DNA of 64,000 bases from Paraeggerthella hominis (GCF_021044775.1 NZ_JAJNOQ010000002.1:1-64000); one strand, 5' to 3'. Positions 16,367 to 25,219 are shown, numbered from the stretch's first letter. Notes: generated by a model not told the origin, from the letters alone. A program made the numbers and translations.

Positions 16367-16517
16367 GGCGCGAAATCGCGGGTCTGCGCTGCTCAACCAG
16401 CCCATCGGCCGTAACCGTTTTGAGCGCCTGCATCAACAGACCAGCTCATCGAAACGCGGTAGATTCGACGGGTATCGAAGACGATCGCCGGAAAGCGCAG
16501 ACCCGCGATTTCGTACC
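16367..16517. repeat. Repeat A, copy 2 (151 bp, inverted-repeat ends)
   Basis: Same length and orientation as copies 1 and 3. The arms at 16371-16390 and 16494-16513 are a perfect 20-bp inverted repeat. The inner core (GTTTTGAGCGCCTGCATCAA followed by CCAGCTCA, then GATTCGACGG) matches copy 3 closely. It lies in the upstream region of the endonuclease-like gene. Confidence 0.85.
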
Positions 16518-16601
16518 AAGTGCAGGAGGCGCACGAGTCTCACCCAGCAAAACGCATCCGGGTCCGCCGCGGCCCTGCGACCGAAAGACTCGGCGCATCC
16601 C

Positions 16602-17726
16602 CTACTCGAAGTGGTCCACGGCAACCTCAAGCTGACGAACGATGTCGATGCCCTGCGGGCACATGGCTTCGCACGCGCCGCAGGCAATGCACTTCGAAGC
16701 CGGCCCAGGAGCTGCCTGCCAGGAATACAAGCCCTTCGCGAAATCGCGATTCTCGGTCATAAGCTCCAGGTTCAAAAGGCTTAAGATCTCGGGGATAACC
16801 ACGTGCTCCGGGCAGCCCTTGACGCAGTACCGGCAATTGGTGCAGGGAATGGACGCCAGATTGGACAAAATGCTCCGCGCCGTCTCCAGCGCCGCGCGCT
16901 CATCAGGCGAGAACGGCTTGTTGCCGCGATGCTCTTCCACGTTTTGCCGAACCTGATCTGGGGAGGACATCCCCGACAGCACCGTCAACACGTTCGGAAG
17001 GTTGTAGCAGAATCGGTACGCCCACGAAGCCAAGCTCAACTCCGGGCGACACGCCAGCAAGGGCTCCGCAACGCGCGGGGGCAGGTCGGCCAGGCGTCCG
17101 CCGCGGGCGGGCTCCATGATCACCACGGGTACGTTGTGCTTTTCGGCAACCTCCATGCATCGGCGCGCTTCCACAACCGGATCGTCCCAATCCAGGTAGT
17201 TCACTTGCAGCTGAACGAAATCGGCATCAGGGTGCGCCCGCAGCAAGGCATCGAGCGCGTCGGGGCCGTCATGCATGGAAAATCCCCAATTCCGAATGCG
17301 CCCCGCCGCCTTCTCGCGCCTGGCAAAATCCCACATGTCATACGCGTCGAAGGTGGCGGTCCGAGCGCCGCCCACGTTATGCAGCAGGTAAAAGTCAACG
17401 TAATCGACGCCCAAACGCTCAAGGGAGGTTCTCAGGTTGCTTTGAGCCGTCTGGGCATCCGGAGCCGCCCAGGCCAAGCACTTCGTGGCGATAGTGAACG
17501 AATCGCGAGGATAGCGCCGCACCAGCGCCTCTCGCAAAGCCGTCTCGGAAGCGCCCTCGTGGTAGACGAACGCGGTGTCGAAGTACGTGCCGCCTCCCGC
17601 AATGAACGCGTCCACCATCTCTTTGAACTGCTCAAGGTCGATGCTCTTCTGGTCCTGAGGGTCCAGCAAAGGCAGGCGCATGCAGCCGAAACCGAGCTTC
17701 GACGTATTCTGGAATTCTGGTTTCAC
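16602..17726 (-). CDS. Aldo/keto reductase with C-terminal 4Fe-4S domain
   Basis: A 374-residue predicted oxidoreductase. Residues up to about 280 form the aldo/keto reductase barrel, with the catalytic aspartate-tyrosine region (FDTAFVYHEG) and lysine (TKCL). The C-terminus carries a ferredoxin domain: CTNCRYCVKGCP and CIACGACEAMCP, enough for two [4Fe-4S] clusters. Such fusions are common in anaerobes; the natural substrate is unknown. I chose GTG 17726 because AAGGAG lies 6 bases upstream. The promoter has the long 19-bp spacer and palindrome of MerR-family targets, so the gene is probably induced by a MerR-type sensor encoded elsewhere. Confidence 0.9.
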   Translation of the reverse strand: MKPEFQNTSKLGFGCMRLPLLDPQDQKSIDLEQFKEMVDAFIAGGGTYFDTAFVYHEGASETALREALVRRYPRDSFTIATKCLAWAAPDAQTAQSNLRTSLERLGVDYVDFYLLHNVGGARTATFDAYDMWDFARREKAAGRIRNWGFSMHDGPDALDALLRAHPDADFVQLQVNYLDWDDPVVEARRCMEVAEKHNVPVVIMEPARGGRLADLPPRVAEPLLACRPELSLASWAYRFCYNLPNVLTVLSGMSSPDQVRQNVEEHRGNKPFSPDERAALETARSILSNLASIPCTNCRYCVKGCPEHVVIPEILSLLNLELMTENRDFAKGLYSWQAAPGPASKCIACGACEAMCPQGIDIVRQLEVAVDHFE

Positions 17727-17767
17727 GAACGCTCCTTCTTGCTTTCCTGTATTCGGTGACAAGAAAA

Positions 17768-17798
17768 ATCATACCTATTGGAGCAGGCTCCAAGTCAA
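17768..17798 (-). promoter_or_regulatory. MerR-type promoter with palindromic 19-bp spacer
   Basis: On the minus strand TTGACT (17798-17793) and TATGAT (17773-17768) are 19 bases apart, two more than the usual 17. The spacer region holds a perfect palindrome TTGGAGC-AG-GCTCCAA (17778-17793). A long spacer with a central palindrome is the hallmark of promoters that MerR-family activators untwist. Confidence 0.8.
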
Positions 17799-17852
17799 GA
17801 AGTTTCCGTACGCGAAAAAAAGATCGTGCCGAGCGCGCATCCCACAGCAACG

Positions 17853-18749
17853 CTACGCGCGCGAACCGGAACCGGCAAGGCAATCGAACAGGTACTGGAA
17901 TTCCTGCTCGAAAATGCTGTTGCGCAGCCGTATGAAGGCTATGTCATGCTCCACGGAGAAGCCTTCCAGCTCGACGGCGCGCAGCGTTCCTTCGCGCAGC
18001 TCCCGCTCAACCGCAGCCTCGTACAGAAACGCGATCCCCATATCCCGCTGTACGAACACCTTGATAATATCGAGACTCTCCACCACGCTCACCTGGCTGA
18101 AACCATCGACGGAAAGGTTGCGGGCGGCCAGCGCATGCTCGAGCACAGCGCGCGTGCCCGAGCCCCGCTCGCGCACCAGCACATGCTCGCCGAACAGGTC
18201 CTCCACCCGCCCCGGATCCTGACTGAAGCGATGATCCGGCGCGCATACGCACACGAACCGCTCGCTTCGGTAGACGTTCCAAGCGTAAGCGCTCTTATCG
18301 AAGAACCCCTCCACGAACGCGCAATCTATTTTGCCCATTCCCAAAAGCTCAAGCAGTTCCGCCGTGCCGCCGGACCGCACGGTAACCCGGTACCGCGGGT
18401 GCTCGACCAAGAAGTCAGCAAGCGGCGCCGCAACCAAATACTCGCCCGCCGTCAGCGTCATGCCCACAACCAGATCGACGCGCGACCCGGCAACGGCCTC
18501 GGCAACGCGATCGCGCAGCAACGCCTCGTCATGGGCCATGGTGGACAGGGCATCGCGCAGCATACGCCCCGCAGCGGTAAGCGCAAGCTTCTTGTTGCGG
18601 TAATCGAACAAAGAGGCGCCGTACGCTTTTTCCAGGTACGCAATATGCTGCGACACCGCCGGCTGCGTCACGTTAAGCTCTTCGGCGGCGCGCGTGTAGT
18701 TCATCGTGCGGCACACCGTTAAAAACGTTGCTACGCGAAAGTCCTGCAT
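17853..18749 (-). CDS. LysR-family transcriptional regulator
   Basis: A 298-residue LysR regulator: N-terminal winged helix (FRVATFLTVCRTMNYTRAAE, NVTQPAVSQHIAYLE) and a periplasmic-binding-like effector domain from about residue 90. GGAGG lies 5 bases before ATG 18749. It is divergent from the TDT-family transporter at 18970, which is its most likely target; LysR proteins usually sit next to the gene they control. The effector is unknown. Confidence 0.92.
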   Translation of the reverse strand: MQDFRVATFLTVCRTMNYTRAAEELNVTQPAVSQHIAYLEKAYGASLFDYRNKKLALTAAGRMLRDALSTMAHDEALLRDRVAEAVAGSRVDLVVGMTLTAGEYLVAAPLADFLVEHPRYRVTVRSGGTAELLELLGMGKIDCAFVEGFFDKSAYAWNVYRSERFVCVCAPDHRFSQDPGRVEDLFGEHVLVRERGSGTRAVLEHALAARNLSVDGFSQVSVVESLDIIKVFVQRDMGIAFLYEAAVERELREGTLRAVELEGFSVEHDIAFIRLRNSIFEQEFQYLFDCLAGSGSRA

Positions 18750-18794
18750 ACGAGCCTCCACCCTTCATCGAGCATCGTGCTTTTCGCCAATGCC

Positions 18795-18809
18795 ATAACA
18801 GTACCTTAT
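18795..18809. promoter_or_regulatory. LysR-type box between regulator and transporter
   Basis: ATAA-N7-TTAT is a perfect inverted repeat that fits the T-N11-A rule for LysR-family binding. It lies in the divergent intergenic region 46 bases upstream of the LysR start codon. Confidence 0.5.
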
Positions 18810-18969
18810 TGCTACATAAATATATATTAGTTTCCTTTGTTGTTACGGTATGGAAGAATACGCCAAAGGCGCCTTCGGTCAGGAAGCTGCGCGTTTCGCG
18901 TGAATCATCGCGAGATCACCTACAACAAGATTATTCTCGTTTACGATAAGCTCAACAGAAAGGCGAGCC

Positions 18970-19959
18970 GTGCTCAACGTCATACAAAAAGTGCCCATCC
19001 CCACCGCTGGCGTCGCGCTCGGCCTGGCAGCGCTGGGCAATCTACTGCAACCGTACACCGAAGCGATCCATGTCATTTGCGGCGTGCTCGCGTTTGCCCT
19101 CATTGCTTTGCTCGCTGCGAAAATCGTCCTGTTCCCCAACATGATTCGCGACGACCTGCATAATTCCATTCTGGCAAGCGTCAGCGCAACGCTGTTCATG
19201 ACCCTTATGCAGCTGGCCGTTTACCTGGCGCCCGCCGCCTACGAACTCGCCTTCGCCATCTGGGCCGCCGCCGTCATCTCGCACTTGGCCCTTATGGGAT
19301 GGTTCACCGCGCGGTTCATCGCCCATTTCAAACTGCACGAGGTGTTCCCCACCTACTTTATTTGCTACGTGGGAATCGTCGTGGCCTCGGTCACGTCACC
19401 TACATTTGCAATGACGGGTGCCGGCCACGTGCTGTTCTGGTTCGGATTCGCCTGTTACCTGGTACTGCTTGCGCTGGTGACCTACCGCTACGCCAAGCAT
19501 GAAATTCCCGAGGCAGCGCGCCCGCTGTTCTGCATCTACACGGCGCCCATGAGCCTGTCGCTTGTAGGGTACCTGGCAACCGCAGCCGACCCCAACCCCC
19601 TGTTCGTAGCCGCGATGCTGGTGCTGGCGCAAGCCCTGTTCGTCCTGGTGCTGTCGAAGCTGCCCCGCCTTCTGCGCCTTCGGTTCTACCCAAGCTACGC
19701 CGCCATGACGTTTCCGTTCGTGATCACGGCAACGGCGCTGGGAAAGGCCCTGGTCTTCTTCCGAGCAAGCGGCGTCGCCCTGCCCGAAGCGCTCGACCTG
19801 CTGTTCGTTGCGGAAACGGCCATTGCGATTGTCATGGTGGCGTACGTTTTCAGCCACTACGTTCGCTTCTTCGTGCGCCGCATCGAGCAGCCGCAAAGCG
19901 CCGCCGTGCTGCAAGAGAACCAGCAAATCGCCCGCTTCTCGGAGAACTTCGACAACTAG
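18970..19959 (+). CDS. TDT-family (TehA/SLAC1-like) membrane transporter
   Basis: A 329-residue integral membrane protein with about ten hydrophobic segments and the TDT-family opening VPIPTAGVALGLAALGN. Relatives move anions such as tellurite, malate or sulfite, or act as anion channels. Translation starts at GTG 18970 with AAAGG 6 bases upstream. The divergent LysR gene probably controls it. A perfect 16-bp hairpin follows the stop codon. Confidence 0.86.
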   Translation: MLNVIQKVPIPTAGVALGLAALGNLLQPYTEAIHVICGVLAFALIALLAAKIVLFPNMIRDDLHNSILASVSATLFMTLMQLAVYLAPAAYELAFAIWAAAVISHLALMGWFTARFIAHFKLHEVFPTYFICYVGIVVASVTSPTFAMTGAGHVLFWFGFACYLVLLALVTYRYAKHEIPEAARPLFCIYTAPMSLSLVGYLATAADPNPLFVAAMLVLAQALFVLVLSKLPRLLRLRFYPSYAAMTFPFVITATALGKALVFFRASGVALPEALDLLFVAETAIAIVMVAYVFSHYVRFFVRRIEQPQSAAVLQENQQIARFSENFDN

Positions 19960-19990
19960 CCGACCTCTGAACTCCGAACTTCGAAGGATC

Positions 19991-20048
19991 GAAGAGGGCC
20001 GTATGCATGCTGCGCGCAAACGCGTCGCAGACGCATACGGCCCTCTTC
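19991..20048. terminator. Terminator between convergent genes
   Basis: A 16-bp perfect inverted repeat (GAAGAGGGCCGTATGC and its complement) lies between the transporter and the alarmone synthetase, which face each other. It can serve both strands. No long T-run follows. Confidence 0.65.
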
Positions 20049-20087
20049 TCTTGCCGTTTGCCGTTTGCCGCTTAACGCGACAAGCAG

Positions 20088-20846
20088 CTACTTGCCCATC
20101 TCCAGGCTGCGAGCGAGCACCTGCATGCGGGCCTCGACATCCTCGATAATCCGGCTGCAATCCTTCAACTCGGCATACGAGTCAAGCCCCTCCACCTCGC
20201 GCACCGCCTTGTACTTGAGATCATGCTCGAGGCTGGCCCAAAAATCCATGGCGATCGTGCGCAGCTGCACTTCCACGGGAATGAACTCTTTCTTGTCAAG
20301 GAAGTACACGGGAATTCGCACGATCACGTGCAAACTGCGGTATCCGTTGGGCTTCGGACTTGCAATGTAGTCCTTCACCGTGACGATGGACAGGTCATCT
20401 TGTTTCTGAAGCAGCTCCAGCAGGTTGTATACGTCGTGGATGTACGAGCAGATCACCCGCACGCCCGCGATGTCCATGATGTAGCGTTCCATGTTCTCGA
20501 GCGTGGGCTCTTTTCCGTAACGCTCCAGCTTCTCGAAAATGCTCGCAGGCTTCTTGATGCGCGATTCGATGTGGTGAATGGGATTGCGATTCTTCTTGAG
20601 GTTGAGATCTTGGTCCAAAATCTCGAACCGCACCTGCATTTCACGCATAGCAGCCTGGTACTTCTGAATGATCTCGCGTGTTTTCGCCTCAGCCTCGCGC
20701 AGGCGCCACAGGTCATCCATGGGCCCGCGCAAATCATCGGTCGAACGAAACGCCGGCTGGATCCCTCCTTCTTCCACGGACCCGTTTTGATCAGCCCGTT
20801 CACCCGAAAACAAGGGTTCGTCTTTCACGCCGAACGCCACCTCCAT
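20088..20846 (-). CDS. Small alarmone (ppGpp) synthetase, RelQ-type
   Basis: A 252-residue RelA/SpoT-domain protein without a hydrolase or TGS domain, so a small alarmone synthetase that makes (p)ppGpp from ATP and GTP/GDP. Visible motifs: SRIKKPASIFEKLERYG (ATP side), DIAGVRVICSY, NGYRSLHVIV (GTP side) and EVQLRTIAMDFWASLEHDLKYK. About 45 polar residues precede the domain. AAGGAG precedes the ATG by 8 bases. It follows mazG on the same strand with a 45-base gap; both concern nucleotide stress. Confidence 0.92.
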   Translation of the reverse strand: MEVAFGVKDEPLFSGERADQNGSVEEGGIQPAFRSTDDLRGPMDDLWRLREAEAKTREIIQKYQAAMREMQVRFEILDQDLNLKKNRNPIHHIESRIKKPASIFEKLERYGKEPTLENMERYIMDIAGVRVICSYIHDVYNLLELLQKQDDLSIVTVKDYIASPKPNGYRSLHVIVRIPVYFLDKKEFIPVEVQLRTIAMDFWASLEHDLKYKAVREVEGLDSYAELKDCSRIIEDVEARMQVLARSLEMGK

Positions 20847-20891
20847 GACAATGCTCCTTACAACAGTACGCGGTAAAGGTCGTATGATAGC

Positions 20892-21824
20892 CTACATCGA
20901 AGGGCTCGCACCGGCTAACGCAGCCTTTGATTCTTCCCACAGCGCTTCAAGCTCATCGGCGGAAAAGTCCTCGATGCGGCGGCCCTGCGCCCATGCCGCG
21001 CCCTCCATGAACGACCACCGAGCGCGGAACTTCGCGCAGGTTGCACGCAAGGCCCCTTCGCCGTCCACGCCCATGCGGCGCGCTACGTTCACCAGGCTGA
21101 ACAGCACGTCGCCGAACTCGAGCTCGACGGCTGCGGCCAATTGCGCAGCGCGGGGGTCGGCCGCGCTCGCATCGATCTTCCCGTTCGAAGCCTTGGGGGC
21201 TGCCGCGTACGCCTCGCGAAGCTCGGCCACCTCTTCGTCCACCTTGGCCCACACGTCCTCAAGGGTTTTCCATTCGAATCCAGCCGAAGCTGCTTTGCGC
21301 GAAATCTTCTGAGCCTGCATAAGCGCGGGGAAGCTGGTGGGGACGCCGTCCAGAAGCCCCGAAGGACGAGCGCCGTCGGCTTGCGCGCTTTCGTCCGCCG
21401 TTCCTTTTTCGGAAAGCTTCACCTGATCCCACAAATCCAAGACCTCGCCCGCATTGGCGGCCTGGCTCTCTCCGAACACATGCGGATGGCGGCGCACCAT
21501 TTTCGCATTAACGTCGGAGCATACGTCGTTGATGTCGAACGACCCCGCGTCGGAGGCTATCTGGCTTTGCAGCACCACCTGCAGCAAGACGTCGCCCAGC
21601 TCTTCTCGCAGGTGGGAGCTGTCTCCGGCCTCGATAGCATCGACCGCTTCATAGGCTTCCTCGATCATGTTGTGCGCGATGCTCTGATGAGTTTGCTCGC
21701 GATCCCACGGGCAGCCGTCGGGCGCGCGCAAGGCAGCGATAGTAGCAACGAACTGGTCAAACGACGGATGCTCGATCGGATGGGCGGCAATGTCAAGCGC
21801 GGATTCGCACCGGGATACGGTCAT
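20892..21824 (-). CDS. mazG: Nucleoside triphosphate pyrophosphohydrolase MazG
   Basis: A 310-residue MazG protein with two MazG domains. The first has CPWDREQTHQSI and EEAYEAVDAIEAGD, with the metal-binding EELGDVLLQVV; the second has KVDEEVAELREA and EFGDVLFSLVNVAR. It hydrolyses NTPs to NMPs and pyrophosphate and can lower ppGpp signalling in E. coli. The ATG at 21824 has AAAGGA 8 bases upstream; a longer frame up to 22070 lacks a start site and protein-like composition. Confidence 0.92.
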   Translation of the reverse strand: MTVSRCESALDIAAHPIEHPSFDQFVATIAALRAPDGCPWDREQTHQSIAHNMIEEAYEAVDAIEAGDSSHLREELGDVLLQVVLQSQIASDAGSFDINDVCSDVNAKMVRRHPHVFGESQAANAGEVLDLWDQVKLSEKGTADESAQADGARPSGLLDGVPTSFPALMQAQKISRKAASAGFEWKTLEDVWAKVDEEVAELREAYAAAPKASNGKIDASAADPRAAQLAAAVELEFGDVLFSLVNVARRMGVDGEGALRATCAKFRARWSFMEGAAWAQGRRIEDFSADELEALWEESKAALAGASPSM

Positions 21825-22051
21825 GAGACGGTCCTTTCTGCTGTTCTTCTGCCCAGCAGTATACCCCTCGCCGTCAAAACGAAACCAACGATGCCGCAGG
21901 AACCGAAAACGCACGAAAATCAACCGCACGCGACGCGCGGCGGCAGGGCGCGGCAACAGGGCGCACGCCGCACGGCAGGGCGCGGCGACAGGGCGCGGGG
22001 TTCGCACGACGCGCCGCATGTCGCACGCGACGCGCGCCCCGCAAGCAATGC

Positions 22052-22087
22052 GGCCGGGGCTGCGCTCCAACAGCAGCAGCCCCGGCC
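22052..22087 (-). terminator. Hairpin downstream of hcp
   Basis: A perfect 12-bp stem (GGCCGGGGCTGC and complement) with a 12-base loop lies 26 bases after the hcp stop. There is no T-run, so termination may be partial. Confidence 0.6.
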
Positions 22088-22112
22088 GCGAAAGCCCTAT
22101 GCCCTCACCTGC

Positions 22113-23744
22113 CTACGCCTTCAGAATCGCGGCAAGATCGTGCTCCGGATCGCCCACGGGATGCACGTCGAATTCGCGCACCAGCACGTCAAGCACGGCG
22201 GGAGAAACGAACGCCGGCAACGTCGGGCCCAGGTAGATGCCCTTGATCCCCAGGTGCAGCAGGGTCAACAGGATGCAGACGGCCTTCTGCTCGTACCACG
22301 ACAGAACCAGCGTCAGCGGCAGATCGTTCACGCCGCACTCGAACGCCTCGGCCAGCGCCACGGCAACCTTGATCGCGCCGTACGCGTCGTTGCACTGCCC
22401 CATGTCCATAAGGCGCGGCAGGCCGCCGATAGATCCCAGGTCCAGATCGTTGAAGCGAAACTTCCCGCACGCAAGCGTCAGCACGATGCTGTCCTCGGGG
22501 GTCTTCTGCACGAACTCGCGGAAGTAGCTGCGCCCGGGGCGCGCGCCGTCGCATCCGCCCACCAGGAAGAAATGGCTGATAGCGCCCTGCTTCACCGCAT
22601 CGACCACCGTGTCTGCAACTCCCAGGATAGTGCCGTGGCCAAACCCGGTCACAAGCGACGCGTCGGCGCCGGCGCTCTCCCCGCGCGAGCCTTCGATAGC
22701 TGCGAATACGCGCGGCTCGGCGAACCCGCCCAGTTCGAGCGCGCGCTCGATGACGGGGCCGAAGTCCTTGCTGCCATCTTCCGCAGCACCGATGTGCGCG
22801 GCACCCGGATACGCCACCACGCCGGTCGTGAATACGCGATCGGCATAGGAGGATGCCGGCGGCATGAGGCAGTTCGTGGTGAACAGGATGGGTGCGGGCA
22901 GCTCCGCAAACTCGTCGCGCTGGTTCTGCCAGGCCGTTCCCAGGTTCCCCTTGAGATGCGGATACTGCTTGAACAGCGGATACGCATGCGCGGGAAGCAG
23001 CTCTCCGTGCGTGTAGACGTTCACGCCGCGGCCAGCCGCCTGGTCGAGCAGCAACTTCAAATCATGCAGGTCATGACCGGTTGCCACAATAAACGGACCC
23101 GCTTCCACCGTGCGCGACACGGTGGTGGGCTCGGGGGTGCCGAACGTTTGCGTGTTCGCCTGGTCGAGCAGTTCCATGCAGCGCAGATTCACTTCGCCTA
23201 CCATGAGCGCCAGCGGCAGCAGCTCGTCGGCCTGCGCAACGGCAACCCCCTCAAGCCCCTCGTGCATGAACGAGGACACGGCTTCGTCCCGATACCCCAA
23301 AACCGCAGCATGATACGCATACGCGGCCATCCCGCGCAAGCCGAACAGCACAAGCGACCTGAGCGAGCGTACGTCTTCCAGATCATTCCAAACTTCACGC
23401 AAGTCCAGGTCGGGAGCCTGATCCATGCCCGCATCCGCAGCTATGAGCGCCTTCTGCGCGCGAGCGAGCCGTACAAGCGATTCCAGCTCCGCATCGTCGA
23501 AGTCCACGTTCGTCAACGTGGCGAACAGCCCTTCCATCACCAGATCGTCGGCCGCGCGGCGAGCATCGCCCGTCACGCCCGCCGCACGCACCGTACGCGC
23601 CAGGCCCACGAGCGCGCCCGTCAGCTCGTCTTGCACCTGGGCGGTGGAAGCTTGCTTGCCGCACGCTCCCGCAGCGCCCGTGCAACCGCTGCACCCTATG
23701 GTCTGCTCGCACTGGAAGCAAAACATTGCATTCGCATCCGTCAT
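22113..23744 (-). CDS. hcp: Hybrid cluster protein (hydroxylamine/NO reductase)
   Basis: A 543-residue cytoplasmic Hcp. The N-terminal MFCFQCEQT motif and two further cysteines (up to GACGK) bind the [4Fe-4S] cluster; the C-terminal half has the hybrid-cluster ligands, including ILFTTNCLMPP, FFLVGGCDGARPGR and LTLACGKFRFN. Hcp reduces nitric oxide or hydroxylamine and protects anaerobes from nitrosative stress. No hcr reductase is adjacent, as usual outside enterobacteria. The start at ATG 23744 has GAGGAAG 6 bases upstream. It is divergent from a Crp/Fnr-family regulator, the common arrangement for HcpR-type control. Confidence 0.94.
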   Translation of the reverse strand: MTDANAMFCFQCEQTIGCSGCTGAAGACGKQASTAQVQDELTGALVGLARTVRAAGVTGDARRAADDLVMEGLFATLTNVDFDDAELESLVRLARAQKALIAADAGMDQAPDLDLREVWNDLEDVRSLRSLVLFGLRGMAAYAYHAAVLGYRDEAVSSFMHEGLEGVAVAQADELLPLALMVGEVNLRCMELLDQANTQTFGTPEPTTVSRTVEAGPFIVATGHDLHDLKLLLDQAAGRGVNVYTHGELLPAHAYPLFKQYPHLKGNLGTAWQNQRDEFAELPAPILFTTNCLMPPASSYADRVFTTGVVAYPGAAHIGAAEDGSKDFGPVIERALELGGFAEPRVFAAIEGSRGESAGADASLVTGFGHGTILGVADTVVDAVKQGAISHFFLVGGCDGARPGRSYFREFVQKTPEDSIVLTLACGKFRFNDLDLGSIGGLPRLMDMGQCNDAYGAIKVAVALAEAFECGVNDLPLTLVLSWYEQKAVCILLTLLHLGIKGIYLGPTLPAFVSPAVLDVLVREFDVHPVGDPEHDLAAILKA

Positions 23745-23837
23745 TGCTCTTCCTCTCTTTCGAGGGTCCGCGCCTCCCTCGGTCCGCAGCATGCGCCGCG
23801 AAACCAGAACGCGCTCGCCCGCTCTCGTCTTGCGTAG

Positions 23838-23884
23838 TTGCAACCCTACGACACAACCGCTATGCTTTCCGTTGTAATTCCAAC
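23838..23884 (+). promoter_or_regulatory. Promoter and operator of the Crp/Fnr gene
   Basis: TTGCAA (23838-23843) and TATGCT (23861-23866) are separated by 17 bases. The palindromic GTTG-N6-CAAC (23871-23884) falls on the predicted transcription start. The -35 itself sits in GTTGCAAC, a second GTTG/CAAC palindrome. These repeats are candidate sites for the regulator acting on both hcp and itself. Confidence 0.6.
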
Positions 23885-23895
23885 AAAGGAGCACA

Positions 23896-24570
23896 ATGGA
23901 CCGCTACGCCCATCTGATCAACCGCTCGCCCCTGTTCCACGGCATCGATCCGCAGCACGTCGACTCCATGCTGCAATGCCTGGGCGCGCACCAGCGCAGC
24001 TACCCCAAAGGATCGGCCGTCTTTCGCATAGGAGACACCTCGTCGACCATGGGCTTGGTGCTGGAAGGGTCGGTTCGGCTCGAAAAAGAAGACTGGTGGG
24101 GAAACCGCAGCATCCTTGCATCCTTCGGTCCGGGGCAATCCTTCGGCGAGGTGTACGCCTGCGAGCAGGATCTTGCCTACGACATCAACGTAATAGCCGC
24201 CGAGGAAACAACGATCCTGTTCATGGACGTAGGCCGCGTTACCACCATGTGCCCCACCTCCTGCGCGTTCCACGCGCAGCTCATTCGCAACGTGCTGGGC
24301 GTGGTAGCGCGGCGAACGCATGCGCTCACCCGCAAGATCGAGCACACGTCCAAACGCACAACGCGGGCGAAACTCTTGTCGTATTTGTCCGACCAGGCCG
24401 AGATGGCCGGAGGGCATCGGTTCACCATCCCGTTTGACAGGCAAGAGCTGGCCGATTACCTGTCAATCGACCGCAGCGCCATGTGCGCCGAGCTTTCCCG
24501 CATGAAGCGGGAGGGCTTGATCGATTATCATAAAAGCCAATTCGAAATCACCCGAGGGAGCGCCCTATGA
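23896..24570 (+). CDS. Crp/Fnr-family regulator, probable Hcp regulator
   Basis: A 224-residue regulator with an N-terminal cyclic-nucleotide-like beta-barrel (KGSAVFRIGD, GPGQSFGEVYA) and a C-terminal winged helix (DRQELADYLSIDRSAMCAELS). No Fnr-type cluster of N-terminal cysteines is present; single cysteines occur in the barrel (C28, C109) and near the dimer helix. Perfect ribosome site AAAGGAG before ATG. Divergent to hcp, so it is likely the nitrosative-stress regulator of that gene (HcpR-like). It overlaps the next gene by four bases. Confidence 0.87.
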   Translation: MDRYAHLINRSPLFHGIDPQHVDSMLQCLGAHQRSYPKGSAVFRIGDTSSTMGLVLEGSVRLEKEDWWGNRSILASFGPGQSFGEVYACEQDLAYDINVIAAEETTILFMDVGRVTTMCPTSCAFHAQLIRNVLGVVARRTHALTRKIEHTSKRTTRAKLLSYLSDQAEMAGGHRFTIPFDRQELADYLSIDRSAMCAELSRMKREGLIDYHKSQFEITRGSAL

Positions 24571-25205
24571 TCAACCCCCGCACCGCCGCATTGCTGATCA
24601 TCGACATGCAGCATGGATTCATCGACGCGTCATCGTCTTTGTGCGTAGCGGGCGCAGCCGCCACGGTGCCCGCCTGCGCCCGCGCGCTGGATGCGGCCAG
24701 GCGCAGGGGGATGCCCGTGTTTCACGTGGTGCGCTCGTACGCCGAAGACGGATCGGACGTGGAAGCCTGCCGACACGAAGCGTGGGCCGAAGGCGGCAAG
24801 CCGGTATCGACCGCATGCGCAAGCCCGCGCTCGCTTGAGGAACCGGCGCCGCTCGCGCCGCAACCGGGCGACCGCGTGCTGGTGAAGCCGCGCTTCTCGG
24901 CGTTCTTCAACACGTCGCTCGACCTGACGCTCAGAAGGCTGGGCATCACCACCGTGGTCCTCACGGGCACCACCACGCCGAACTGCATCCGGACCAGCTG
25001 CTACGACGCGCTGTCGCTCGACTACAACGTGGTGGTCGTGGAGGACTGCACGTCATCGCGCTCCCCCGCCGTGCAAGCGGCCAACATCCAGGACATGGCC
25101 CACATCGGGGCGCACATCATGACGTGCGAGGAGTTCTGCGACCGCGGCTTGGCCGACGTTCGCGACACGGCAGCCAACGCGCGCGCAGCGCAGCGCAACG
25201 CTTAA
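24567..25205 (+). CDS. Isochorismatase-family cysteine hydrolase
   Basis: A 212-residue isochorismatase-like hydrolase. The catalytic triad is visible: Asp in LLIIDMQHGF (residue 14), Lys in VLVKPRFSAF, and Cys in TGTTTPNCIRTSCYDA. Relatives act on nicotinamide, isochorismate, ureidoacrylate or N-carbamoyl compounds; the substrate here cannot be told. The 4-base overlap with the Crp/Fnr gene shows co-transcription and a possible shared role in stress. Confidence 0.87.
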   Translation: MINPRTAALLIIDMQHGFIDASSSLCVAGAAATVPACARALDAARRRGMPVFHVVRSYAEDGSDVEACRHEAWAEGGKPVSTACASPRSLEEPAPLAPQPGDRVLVKPRFSAFFNTSLDLTLRRLGITTVVLTGTTTPNCIRTSCYDALSLDYNVVVVEDCTSSRSPAVQAANIQDMAHIGAHIMTCEEFCDRGLADVRDTAANARAAQRNA

Positions 25206-25219
25206 GGAAGAAGGTACCC

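Noticed and set aside
21141..23837. A 898-codon open frame on the plus strand
   Set aside because: It lies antisense to mazG and hcp, both of which have full family motifs. Long antisense frames are common in high-GC DNA; the translation is rich in Arg, His and Ala and matches no family.
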